The notes beneath the pieces were generated by a model. The model saw only the letters and a list, made by a program, of their open reading frames with translations, was not told where the DNA came from and made no database searches. Positions 1 to 8,852 of a DNA stretch of 57,147 nucleotides are shown in pieces. How positions within the stretch are numbered: position 1 is the first letter of the stretch; each line of letters begins with the position of its first letter. The stretch covers positions 1 to 57,147 of the forward strand of contig JAGAIZ010000002.1 in the NCBI GenBank assembly GCA_017626325.1, written 5' to 3'. The DNA is from Lachnospiraceae bacterium. Its GTDB lineage: Bacteria; Bacillota; Clostridia; Lachnospirales; Lachnospiraceae. The position numbers were made by a program, and so were the translations under genes.

Positions 1-69
1 AGAATTGAATAGTATGATAAAAAAATTTTTAAAGTAGTATTCACATACAACATCTATGTCTATCGATTT

Positions 70-106
70 GAGCCGGAAATCCTTATATTTAAAGGGTTTC
101 CGGCTC
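70..106. terminator. Hairpin, possible terminator of a gene beyond the left edge
   Basis: A perfect 10-bp inverted repeat (GAGCCGGAAA at 70-79 with TTTCCGGCTC at 97-106) encloses an AT-rich loop. It is followed by TTATAATT on the plus strand and preceded by AAAT. The T-tract is weak. I see no coding sequence in bases 1-263. This hairpin probably ends a transcript entering from the left, or acts in both directions together with the codY terminator. Confidence 0.5.
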
Positions 107-209
107 TTATAATTGACTAAAGTGTTGAAAACGGGATTATAAAGTAAATGTGAAAAATTACAAGGTTTTTCGTTTCATTTTCACAATTCCTTTTCACGTA
201 CAAATCAGA

Positions 210-254
210 AAAAGGATTTACCGTGCGGCATATCCCGCTCATGTAAATCCTTTT
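210..254 (-). terminator. Rho-independent terminator of codY
   Basis: A perfect 12-bp stem (AAAAGGATTTAC at 210-221 with GTAAATCCTTTT at 243-254) begins 10 bases past the codY stop. On the minus strand the second arm runs into T-rich sequence (CCTTTTTCTG). Position and structure fit an intrinsic terminator of codY. Confidence 0.75.
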
Positions 255-263
255 ACAAACGCC

Positions 264-1049
264 TTAATATCTTCCCTGTTCTTTTAATTTTTCCACTTCG
301 TCAAACACGACGTCATTCAGCACTTTGATATAAGTTCCCTTCATACCGGAGGATCTGGATTCGATTACGCCGGCGCTCTCGAACTTGCGAAGGGCGTTCA
401 CAATAACCGAACGGGTGATGCCTACCTTGTCCGCAATCTTGCTGGCTACGAGAATCCCTTCCATACCGTTTAGTTCGTCGAAAATATGCGTTATCGCTTC
501 CATCTCTGAGAAAGATAAGGTACTGATCGCCGATTTTACCACAGCGATTTTGCGGTTCTCTTCCGCATTCTCCTCACTTACCGCACGAAGCATCTCCAAT
601 CCTACTACCGTAGTGCCGTATTCGCACAGTATAATATCATCGATGTCGTACTGCACGCCGCATTTGTAGAGAAAAAGCGTACCGAGCCTCTCTCCCGATA
701 TCTCAATCGGCGCGATAACCGCCTGAAACTTCTTCGTATCTATATTCTCAAAGCCAAGCGTCTCCAGATTCACATTCTCCTTGGTAGACAGCACGCCCAA
801 CAGCCGCTCATTCAACATAGGATCGATAAAACCGCCTACATGATCCACAATAAGCTCCGTAATCGATTCCACCGAATCAATGTCGCCGATTCCCAGCACC
901 TTGCCCTTCCTGCTGATCACCAGCACATTAGAATTCAGAATCTCCTTCAGCACGTCGCAAATGTCGTTAAAGACTACCTTGCCCGAATTATTATTGTGCA
1001 GAAGCTTGCCGATCTTCCTTGTTTTATCCAGTAACTGAACACTGCTCAT
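264..1049 (-). CDS. codY: GTP-sensing transcriptional pleiotropic repressor CodY
   Basis: This is a 261-residue protein, the usual length for CodY. Residues about 1-155 form the GAF-type ligand domain that in the family binds branched-chain amino acids. Residues about 165-255 form the winged helix-turn-helix, with the typical stretch VASKIADKVGITRSVIVNAL followed by a wing ending near TYIKVLN. CodY represses or activates nutrient-limitation genes when GTP and isoleucine/valine are plentiful. The start is ATG at 1049, preceded by GAGGAG at good spacing. The gene is the last of the dprA-(T4P)-topA-codY direction and has its own promoter (TTGAAA-17-TAAAAT at 1124-1152) and terminator. A small GTCAGT/ACTGAC hairpin lies in its leader. 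Family assignment is very secure. Confidence 0.97.
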   Translation of the reverse strand: MSSVQLLDKTRKIGKLLHNNNSGKVVFNDICDVLKEILNSNVLVISRKGKVLGIGDIDSVESITELIVDHVGGFIDPMLNERLLGVLSTKENVNLETLGFENIDTKKFQAVIAPIEISGERLGTLFLYKCGVQYDIDDIILCEYGTTVVGLEMLRAVSEENAEENRKIAVVKSAISTLSFSEMEAITHIFDELNGMEGILVASKIADKVGITRSVIVNALRKFESAGVIESRSSGMKGTYIKVLNDVVFDEVEKLKEQGRY

Positions 1050-1123
1050 GTACGTAACTCCTCAAATTTACTGCGTCAGTCTGCACTGACAGATTATTGA
1101 TACACAATTCAATACGTAAATAA

Positions 1124-1152
1124 ATTTTATCATAATATTCGAGCATTTTCAA
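1124..1152 (-). promoter_or_regulatory. Predicted sigma-A promoter of codY
   Basis: On the minus strand TTGAAA (1152-1147) is separated by 17 bases from TAAAAT (1129-1124), about 75 bases upstream of the codY start. It implies that codY is transcribed independently of topA, although readthrough from topA is possible because no terminator is visible between them. Confidence 0.6.
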
Positions 1153-1227
1153 TGCGTTTTTGATCAATTACCGGGCAATTCGGACTATTTTATATAATTT
1201 TCTGACTTCACGCACAAATCTCTTAAA

Positions 1228-3315
1228 TCACTGTTCTTCTTTAGCCTCTTCTCTGGGCGCGTCCTTCATAAATCCGCACGTCTCATTGGCGCATACGAGT
1301 TTGTTTCCTTTCTGCAGCAGAATGGAGCCGCACTTGTCACACCTTTCATTAACAGGCTTCTGCCATACCATGAAATCACATTCAGGATTGCCGATACAGC
1401 CGTAATATTTTCTTCCCTTCTTCGTCTTCTTCAGGACAATATCCTTGCCGCACTTAGGACATTCCACACCGATCTTCTCGAAATACGGCTTGGTATTACG
1501 GCACTCCGGGAATCCCGGACAGGCTAAGAATCTGCCGTGGGGTCCATACTTAATGACCATCTGCCTGCCGCATACATCGCATACTTCGTCAGACAGTTCG
1601 TCCGCGATTTCCACCTCGTCGAGTTCCTTCTCCGCCTTCTCTACCGCTTCTTCCAGATCCGGATAGAAATTCTTCACTACCGTCTTCCATTTCACGCTTC
1701 CTTCTTCCACGCCGTCGAGCAGCGCTTCCATCGTGGCGGTGAAGTTCACGTCCACAATAGAAGGAAACGCCTCTTTCATCATATTGTTCACGACTTCTCC
1801 AAGCTCTGTCACGTAAAGGTTCTTATTCTCCTTCACGATATACCTTCTGGCCAGAATGGTAGTGATGGTAGGCGCATAAGTACTGGGCCGTCCAATCCCC
1901 AGTTCCTCCATTGCCCGGACTAAAGAAGCTTCCGTATAGTGCGGCGCGGGCTGGGTAAAATGCTGTTTCTCTTCCAGTGAAACAAGCGACAGCTTCGTAT
2001 CCTGGGTAATGCCCCTGGCCAGCGTATTGTTTTCTTCTTTGTCCTCCTCTTCCGTATAGACGCTCATGAAGCCGTCAAACTTCACCTTGGACGCCGCTAC
2101 TGTGAACCGCTGTCCAGACGCGTCGATCTTAACGGAGGTTGTCTCATATCTGGCGTTCGCCATACGGCTTGCCACGAAACGTTTCCAGATCAGTTGATAG
2201 AGCCTGAACTGGTCTCGGGATAACGACTCTTTAATTTCCAGCGGAATTCTGTTAATATCAGTCGGACGGATCGCCTCGTGAGCGTCCTGAATCTTCTGAC
2301 TGCTCTTACGCTCCTGCTCTGTACCGGCCGCATACTCTTCGCCGTACTTCTCCGTCACAAATGCTCTTGCCGATACTTCCGCTTCCTCCGATACTCTGGT
2401 GGAATCCGTACGCAGATAAGTGATAATACCTACCGAACCACTGCCCTTAATCTCTACGCCTTCATAGAGCTGCTGCGCCAGGCGCATGGTTTTCTGCGTG
2501 GAGAAATTCAGTACCTTGCTTGCTTCCTGCTGCAGTGTGGAGGTCGTAAAAGGCAGAGGCGCTTTCTTAACGCGCTCCCCTGTTTTCACAGAAGACACCT
2601 GATACTCCGCCTGATCCAATATTTTCTTAATCTCGTCCAGCTCTTCCTTGGATGAGATTGTTTTCTTTTCTTCCGCAGTCCCATAATATCTGGCAATCAG
2701 AGGTTTCTTCTCCCCCGGAACGGACAAGACCGCCTCCAACGTCCAGTATTCCTCCGGAATAAAAGCATTGATCTCTTCTTCTCTGTCACATATGATGCGA
2801 AGCGCTACAGACTGTACCCTTCCGGCGCTCAGTCCGCGCTTGACCTTCGCCCAGAGCACCGGCGAAATCTTATAGCCTACCATACGATCCAAGCAGCGGC
2901 GCGCCTGCTGCGCGTCCACCAGATCCATATTTATTTCTCTCGCGTTTTTCAGAGACTCCTTTACCGCTGTCTTCGTGATCTCATTAAACGTAATACGGTA
3001 TACTTTTTTATCCTGAAGCTTCAGCGCATGCAGCAGATGCCATGAGATCGCTTCCCCCTCACGGTCCGGGTCGGTTGCAAGATATATTTTCTCGGCTTTC
3101 TTCACTTCCTTGCGAAGATTTGCCAGAATCTCTCCCTTCCCGCGGATGGTAATGTACTTCGGATCGAAATCATTCTCAACGTCGAGTCCCAATGTGCTGC
3201 GCGGCAGATCCCTCACATGTCCGTTACTGGCCGCGACTTCATAATTTGCACCCAGAAACTTCTTGACGGTCTTCACCTTAGCCGGTGATTCCACGATCAC
3301 TAAATACTTTGCCAT
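1228..3315 (-). CDS. topA: DNA topoisomerase I
   Basis: This 695-residue type IA topoisomerase relaxes negative supercoils by nicking and passing one strand. The N-terminal TOPRIM domain begins with YLVIVESPAKVKTV and carries the acidic DPDREGE motif. The catalytic tyrosine lies in GIITYLRTDSTR near the middle. The C-terminus has three four-cysteine zinc-ribbon modules (CDVCG, CPKCG, CDKCG), as usual in Firmicutes. The start is ATG at 3315 behind AGGGGAAATTGCT. A TATAAT is seen in the 93-base gap upstream with only a weak -35. In many Bacillota topA follows dprA directly and is followed by codY. Here the whole pilus cluster lies between dprA and topA. Confidence 0.97.
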   Translation of the reverse strand: MAKYLVIVESPAKVKTVKKFLGANYEVAASNGHVRDLPRSTLGLDVENDFDPKYITIRGKGEILANLRKEVKKAEKIYLATDPDREGEAISWHLLHALKLQDKKVYRITFNEITKTAVKESLKNAREINMDLVDAQQARRCLDRMVGYKISPVLWAKVKRGLSAGRVQSVALRIICDREEEINAFIPEEYWTLEAVLSVPGEKKPLIARYYGTAEEKKTISSKEELDEIKKILDQAEYQVSSVKTGERVKKAPLPFTTSTLQQEASKVLNFSTQKTMRLAQQLYEGVEIKGSGSVGIITYLRTDSTRVSEEAEVSARAFVTEKYGEEYAAGTEQERKSSQKIQDAHEAIRPTDINRIPLEIKESLSRDQFRLYQLIWKRFVASRMANARYETTSVKIDASGQRFTVAASKVKFDGFMSVYTEEEDKEENNTLARGITQDTKLSLVSLEEKQHFTQPAPHYTEASLVRAMEELGIGRPSTYAPTITTILARRYIVKENKNLYVTELGEVVNNMMKEAFPSIVDVNFTATMEALLDGVEEGSVKWKTVVKNFYPDLEEAVEKAEKELDEVEIADELSDEVCDVCGRQMVIKYGPHGRFLACPGFPECRNTKPYFEKIGVECPKCGKDIVLKKTKKGRKYYGCIGNPECDFMVWQKPVNERCDKCGSILLQKGNKLVCANETCGFMKDAPREEAKEEQ

Positions 3316-3408
3316 AGCAATTTCCCCTGTTTCTTCTTATTATAACGTGAACCACTATACACCAAATTTTTTCCTATGGCAAGTAGCAAAAAATTAAAAA
3401 ACTCTAAA

Positions 3409-6400
3409 TCATTCCAGCAGGAACAGCCGCGCACGGTTCAGGGACACGGAATCGCCGCTGATCACCTCATAGGTCCTGCTGCCCCTGCGGAAGCTTGCGC
3501 GCAGAACGATGTAAATATCAGCATTGTTCAGCGTATCATCCGCCTTCAGCGCCACCACCGGCGCCTGAATCCGGTATACTTTGCCAGCCTGCAGGCCTTC
3601 TTCTCCCACGAGCGTCAGACTGTTATCCGTAACGGTCCATATCGGGGAATCAAACCTTGTGGCTTTCACCGGCTCTCCTATCCCTTCCAGAGAAACGTCT
3701 CCCTCCGGATTCTCATAGTAGAAGCTGATCTGAAGATTCTTGTCCATCGCGATATTACCGTCCGCAAACCTGAAATAGACATCCACCGTATTATCCAGAA
3801 TACCCGCTGCGTCATCCGACTCGTCCGCCCATTCCTGGTCAAACGGAACCGAAATGCTCTGTATCTGCGGAGAGTCCACCGCAAATCCCGCCACGATGCT
3901 TACATCCGCTCTGTGTACGCCGGCATGATACGCCGCCATCAGCGCGTTGACGAAGAATTTGCATTCATCCGTTCCTTCCTGGCCTTCCGGCTTCTCACCC
4001 GCCTCCGCATCATAAGCGTAAGGGTACTCGGCCTGCCCCAGATACACTACATTGCCTTTGCTGTAGCAATAGTAGTTATTACGGGCATCCCCGGGAGAAA
4101 TACCGTAAGCAGATGTTGTACTGCTGCCGCCGAACGTATACCACACGGTCACATAAGGCGTATCCGTCTCACTCTTTAAGTTATTCTCAAAATCAAGCAG
4201 ATATTCTGACGCTCTCAGGGCAGTGTTCGCGCCGCATACAAAGGATCTGTTCTCAAGCTGATACGGATAATAAGCAATCGTTCCTTCGTTGACCTGCTCG
4301 GACGCTAACTTCGTCTGCGGTTCGAACATCTCACGCTTCAGCCCCGCATAGCGCAGATAACCATCCGCGCCGTTTGCGCCCAGCGTAACATAGGTTCTGC
4401 TCTCCGGCATCTGTCCCAGCAATTCCGCATCAAGCCCCATTCTGTTGCCGCTCGCATCCTGACTGCACACCAGAAGGCTTCTGCCGCTGTCTGCATAGGT
4501 CTCTATCGCGTCCGCCACGATACCGGAGGATGCCGTATCATCCAGCGTCAGCACGACCACATCCCACTGATTCAAATATTCGCCGTTTTCCGTCAATCTG
4601 GCATTCAGCTCTTCTGCGGTTACCGTCTCGAATTCCATCGATACATTGGCAATACTCTCCGCCCCGCGCAGACAATATGCAAGCACCGAATTTTCTGTCT
4701 CCTCATACATTTTCTGCAGGTTCACCCAGATGTTGCCCGTCTCATTTGCAATCTGCAGTACGTTTATTTCTTCCGGCACAGAACTGCTCAGTTCGAAATA
4801 TCCGCATACGCTGTCACGCCTCAGAAGATTGCCCGTATCGGCTACCTCCAGTTTCCACGGCATAATTCCCGGCCCCATACCGTCTATCGTAACGTCAATC
4901 ACATTTCCTTCATTGACGTATTCGCTCACTTCTTCCTCTTCTCCGAAGATACCGTCATAATTGAGATCCGCATACAGGCGCACCTGTGTATCCCCCAGAT
5001 ACGCCTCGCCCTTATTATCCTTCACTTCATAGGCGATCGTGCCGTGATACTCATTGTTCTCATCCGGAGACAGCCGCTGTACCTTAGGCGCTTCTTCGCC
5101 ATCCTCGCCCTGCAGTTCTATCCTTGGCTTGGAAATCTTAAGCTGGGTCATAAACATCGCGCTTGACATCGTATCTGAAATCGTAAAGATACGGTCTTTG
5201 TATCTTTCATCCGTGACCGCGCTTTTCAGGAAATGGTACATAACCGATTCCTCATCAATATACTTCGTATTGATTTCGTCATCGTAAGCCCTCTGCGCCG
5301 TACCGCCTCTAAAGCAATTGTCCTCCACCAGCACAGGATACCCCGCTTCCATATATTCCAGCAGATCCATCATCTTCTGCGCCGTAATGTCGTTGCCGTC
5401 GTAAGCGCCCACACCGGAATCGTCGCCCGTGTGATATACCTTGCCATTTAACTCTTCTCTGTTATATACCGCACTCCTGTACCTGTCATTGCTCACATTA
5501 AGGTTCTGTCCGTCCAGACCGATAAAGATCAGATCGTATTCGCTGTTAATATCCTGCCATTCGCCGTTAAACTGTGCCACGGACTTCACATCCACGCTCA
5601 CATCAAAAGACTTCTTGCTGGACAGAATCTGTTTCGCAGACTGCATCGCCTCCGTCTGCCAGCACAATTTCGCATTGTCCCTGTCATCTGCAACCATGTG
5701 CAGATCCGAAGTCAGATTGGCGGTAGGCTGCAATTCCAGAATACGCAGATCGTCAAATTCTCCTATAATCCCCACAGAATAATTGATAATATACTGGATC
5801 GCCATCGCCTTGCTGACAGAAAGAGAGAGCTGATCCTCCTCCGACAAAGTAGTATTCTCCGCCTTGATTGCCGCTATCACATCCGAGAATCCTCTGTTGG
5901 TCTTATCCTTATCAAAGGTATCGTGGAAGTCCTCGCTGACAAGCGGTGTCTCGTCGTTTACCATATACACATTTTTATTAACATAATTGTAATCATTGTC
6001 ATCCTTATTCGGGAATTCTTCGTCTTTATCGACATTCATTTTCAGATTGTCCATCAAATTGCCCTTCCTGTTCATTTCGGCATAGAAAGTGGACAAATCC
6101 TGTTTCAGTAACGCTTTGGCAACATACTGATAATTCGTGCCGGCATAATGCTCCTCATCCTTCACAATGTCATAATCTACGATAATGGGCAGCAGATCGT
6201 CCGATACCCGCCTGATAATCCCGGACGCGATACCGGCGCCCAGGTCTGTCCAGTTGCCGTCGGACGCCTGAATATATTCAATATACATGGAAGGATTCAA
6301 TATCGTGTTAAATCCGCTCTCCATATAAATCAAATCCGCTCCCTCGATCATATCAGAAGTCACTTCATCCGCTCTCACAGTCTCCACTTCGATTCTGAAA

Positions 6401-8817
6401 GAGCTTCGCTCATTATCGCCTCCCGCCAGGGAACTGAATACATACTTCTCCATCCAGTTATTGTTATTACGGCATCTGAAATACACCGGAGCATTGTATA
6501 CTTCCAGTGTCTCTGCGCCTTCCTCTGACGCCGTCAGCTTATACTCGCCGTTACCCGGTCCGACATAGAGAAAGCTTGCATCCACGCTGTCTGCGCCGCC
6601 GATATCAACGGCACTGATGCCGCCGTCGCTCTCACCGTCTTCCTCCGTCTCTTCTCCGTCTCCATTTCCGTTCTCTGCGCTCACCCTGTCATACGCATCA
6701 TATGGACGAGGCGCGCCGTCTTCAGCGCTTACCGCCTCTTCCCGCTCAGGTATATAATAGATCGTCCCCGTCTCCGAAGAAGGATTCTCCGTCTCCGCCA
6801 GAATATCTTCCGCCGAAATCCCCGCCGGTTCGAATATCACTACGTAATACTGCACATCGGGATTCAGAATGATCTCTTCTTCATCGTCGGTACTGCGGCC
6901 GCCTCCTGCCTGACTGTCGCTGCCCGTCTCATGCTCCCCTTCTCCGTTGTCTCCGCCGGTCGAACTGCTGCCTTCTCCTTCTCCGTTGTCTCCGCCGGTC
7001 GAACTGTCGTCTCCTTCCTCGCTTCCGCCGCCGGATGAACTGTCGTCATCAGAATCTCCGTTTCCTGCACCACTAACTTGCACCAGTCTGTGCCATCTGC
7101 CGGAAATCAATGTATTTCCGGCGGAGTCAGAAATTCCCCCGGCTGATGGTTCCGATGCCCCGGAAGCCCCTTCGCCGCCTGTACCGTCATTTCCGTTCCC
7201 TTCTTCTGCACCACCGTCCGAACCGCTGTTTCCGCTTCCTTCTCCTGTGCCGCCGTCCGAACCGCCGTCTCCGCTTCCTTCTTCTGTGCCATCGTCCGAA
7301 CCACCGTTTCCGCTTCCTTCTCCTGTGCTGTCATCCGAACCGCCGTTTCCGCTTCCTTCTTCTTCTGTGCCGTCGTCCGAACCGCCGTTTCCGCTTCCTT
7401 CTCCTGCGCCGCCGTCCGAACCGTCGTTTTCTCCTTCCTCTCCAGCCTTATCTTCCCCATCCTGGTTCCCGGAATCATCCGAGCCGCCGTTATCCGAGCC
7501 GCCGTCTCCATCCTCCTGACCGTCCCCGGACGTGCCGCCGCTATGGTCTCCGCCTGCGGGTTCATCGCTTCTGCCATATACGATCTGACCGACTGTTCCC
7601 ACATAACAGTATCTGCCGTCTTCTTCCAGCAGATATAAGCCTGTCGCCTCTGAATAGCTGCCAATATCGTATGCGTCCACACTGGCCGCCACATATAAAT
7701 CGCTCAGTTCTATATCGTCTGCAGACATATCCGCCGCCGAGAAAATCACATGCCAGTCTCCATTCGGATTATGCTGATACCCTGCCGTGCCGGCCGAACC
7801 GTGATCTATCTGGCTCAGAGAAATGAAATCGTAGCCTTCGCTGTCCTCGTCCGGCTGCTTCTTCTGCCACGTACCTTCAAATATTCCCTCAGACATACCC
7901 GACAAATCGGCGCCGCCCGGTTCAGCAAGATCTATCTCCTGTTCTTCAAACAGTAATGTCCACCCGTTCGCATCAGTCAAGCCGCTGTGAACGCCTCCGT
8001 AGCCCTCTTCATATTGAAACCCCGGAAAAGAATCAATCGCAGGCTGTGAAATCACACTGGTATATAAATCTGCCCTCCGCGTATAGTAAAGGTATGCAGG
8101 ATTCTCTTCAAATACCGCCTTTAACTCCTGTGCCAGAGTCGTCTGCCCTTCTGCCAGATATCCTATAGTACCCATGGAAAACGGATATCGTTTGCTGTCT
8201 GTTACAATACCGTCTGCATCCACCGTCTGCACGTCATAATAAGCCCTTGAAGGCACTATATCCAGAATCCGATACGGGTTCTCCTCGTCATGCTCCTCTA
8301 CGATTCTGCCTATGCCCGTAAAAGATTCCTTTGCCATGGCTTTCATAGGCTCTATATATTGCAGAATGCTGTATCCTGCCAGTACGGCCGCAAGAAGAGA
8401 TGCCGTCAGCGCCAGGTAAACATGTCCGCGTTTCTTCCTGTGCGTTCTCCGCCTCACAGGCCTGCGGCTCTCAGACGCAGACGGTCTGTCCGATACAGCC
8501 GGTTTCACAGAAGCTGTTCTTCTGCCCACAGACTCCCTGTGCGGCACAGTCTCCTTTCTGAGCGCAGACTCCTCGGGCGGCATGGACTCCTTTCTGAGCG
8601 CAGACTCCTCGGGCGGCATGGACTCCTTTTTGAGTGCAGACTCCCGGTTCGGCACAGCAGCTTTCTGCGGCTTCGTCTTCGCTTTTTTTCTATGTCTGAA
8701 AATACCGCAGAGCGTCACCGCCGCTGCCAAAAGAGAGACAGCAAATACAAGAAACAGTTTTGTATTCTTCTTCATTGTATTCTGTTGTGCCTTTTGACTC
8801 ATTTCTTTCCTGCTCAT
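3409..8817 (-). CDS. Very large membrane-anchored surface protein (DUF5057-like), end of T4P operon
   Basis: This 1,802-residue protein has two hydrophobic segments near the N-terminus (about residues 20-40, LFLVFAVSLLAAAVTLCGIF, and about 132-155, YLALTASLLAAVLAGYSIL). Between them is a charged linker with a repeated 12-residue unit (ESMPPEESALRK). A long Gly/Ser/Asp/Glu low-complexity tract follows (about residues 420-660). The remainder is a large extracellular-looking region with many aromatic and acidic residues and motifs such as ENPYRILDIVPSRAYYD, which I associate with DUF5057 proteins found beside clostridial pilus genes. It follows the prepilin-like gene by about 35 bases on the same strand. 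I infer an exported, cell-envelope-attached partner of the pilus, possibly an adhesin or assembly platform; no enzymatic motif is visible. The start is ATG at 8817 behind AGAGGC. The function is unproven. Confidence 0.8.
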   Translation of the reverse strand: MSRKEMSQKAQQNTMKKNTKLFLVFAVSLLAAAVTLCGIFRHRKKAKTKPQKAAVPNRESALKKESMPPEESALRKESMPPEESALRKETVPHRESVGRRTASVKPAVSDRPSASESRRPVRRRTHRKKRGHVYLALTASLLAAVLAGYSILQYIEPMKAMAKESFTGIGRIVEEHDEENPYRILDIVPSRAYYDVQTVDADGIVTDSKRYPFSMGTIGYLAEGQTTLAQELKAVFEENPAYLYYTRRADLYTSVISQPAIDSFPGFQYEEGYGGVHSGLTDANGWTLLFEEQEIDLAEPGGADLSGMSEGIFEGTWQKKQPDEDSEGYDFISLSQIDHGSAGTAGYQHNPNGDWHVIFSAADMSADDIELSDLYVAASVDAYDIGSYSEATGLYLLEEDGRYCYVGTVGQIVYGRSDEPAGGDHSGGTSGDGQEDGDGGSDNGGSDDSGNQDGEDKAGEEGENDGSDGGAGEGSGNGGSDDGTEEEGSGNGGSDDSTGEGSGNGGSDDGTEEGSGDGGSDGGTGEGSGNSGSDGGAEEGNGNDGTGGEGASGASEPSAGGISDSAGNTLISGRWHRLVQVSGAGNGDSDDDSSSGGGSEEGDDSSTGGDNGEGEGSSSTGGDNGEGEHETGSDSQAGGGRSTDDEEEIILNPDVQYYVVIFEPAGISAEDILAETENPSSETGTIYYIPEREEAVSAEDGAPRPYDAYDRVSAENGNGDGEETEEDGESDGGISAVDIGGADSVDASFLYVGPGNGEYKLTASEEGAETLEVYNAPVYFRCRNNNNWMEKYVFSSLAGGDNERSSFRIEVETVRADEVTSDMIEGADLIYMESGFNTILNPSMYIEYIQASDGNWTDLGAGIASGIIRRVSDDLLPIIVDYDIVKDEEHYAGTNYQYVAKALLKQDLSTFYAEMNRKGNLMDNLKMNVDKDEEFPNKDDNDYNYVNKNVYMVNDETPLVSEDFHDTFDKDKTNRGFSDVIAAIKAENTTLSEEDQLSLSVSKAMAIQYIINYSVGIIGEFDDLRILELQPTANLTSDLHMVADDRDNAKLCWQTEAMQSAKQILSSKKSFDVSVDVKSVAQFNGEWQDINSEYDLIFIGLDGQNLNVSNDRYRSAVYNREELNGKVYHTGDDSGVGAYDGNDITAQKMMDLLEYMEAGYPVLVEDNCFRGGTAQRAYDDEINTKYIDEESVMYHFLKSAVTDERYKDRIFTISDTMSSAMFMTQLKISKPRIELQGEDGEEAPKVQRLSPDENNEYHGTIAYEVKDNKGEAYLGDTQVRLYADLNYDGIFGEEEEVSEYVNEGNVIDVTIDGMGPGIMPWKLEVADTGNLLRRDSVCGYFELSSSVPEEINVLQIANETGNIWVNLQKMYEETENSVLAYCLRGAESIANVSMEFETVTAEELNARLTENGEYLNQWDVVVLTLDDTASSGIVADAIETYADSGRSLLVCSQDASGNRMGLDAELLGQMPESRTYVTLGANGADGYLRYAGLKREMFEPQTKLASEQVNEGTIAYYPYQLENRSFVCGANTALRASEYLLDFENNLKSETDTPYVTVWYTFGGSSTTSAYGISPGDARNNYYCYSKGNVVYLGQAEYPYAYDAEAGEKPEGQEGTDECKFFVNALMAAYHAGVHRADVSIVAGFAVDSPQIQSISVPFDQEWADESDDAAGILDNTVDVYFRFADGNIAMDKNLQISFYYENPEGDVSLEGIGEPVKATRFDSPIWTVTDNSLTLVGEEGLQAGKVYRIQAPVVALKADDTLNNADIYIVLRASFRRGSRTYEVISGDSVSLNRARLFLLE
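7190..7530 (-). repeat. Coding minisatellite (Gly/Ser/Asp/Glu 12-14 residue repeats)
   Basis: Inside the large surface protein, about eight imperfect repeats of a unit like GEGSGNGGSDDGT give a periodic GC-rich DNA tract. The opposite strand shows long proline/arginine-rich open frames here, which are by-products. Such tracts change length easily by slippage or recombination, so the linker length is likely to vary between strains. Confidence 0.8.
8551..8645 (-). repeat. 36-bp tandem repeat in the N-terminal linker
   Basis: Two identical 36-bp copies (8551-8586 and 8587-8622) and a partial diverged third copy encode the 12-residue unit ESMPPEESALRK between the two hydrophobic segments of the large surface protein. 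The identity of the copies points to recent duplication. Confidence 0.85.
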
Positions 8818-8852
8818 ATCTGTCGCCTCTATATCTCTTCTTCCAAGCTGAC

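Noticed and set aside
1196-1210. Possible CodY box (AATTTTCTGA...) upstream of codY
   Set aside because: Only the first ten positions fit the 15-base consensus; the second half does not. Too weak to claim autoregulation.
7190-7530. Regularly spaced repeats that could look like a CRISPR array
   Set aside because: The repeats are imperfect, in frame and encode a low-complexity linker. There are no unique spacers of constant size and no cas genes.
7110-7826. Long arginine- and proline-rich frames on the strand opposite the large surface protein
   Set aside because: They mirror the Gly/Ser/Asp/Glu repeat tract, lack ribosome binding sites and have no protein-like composition.
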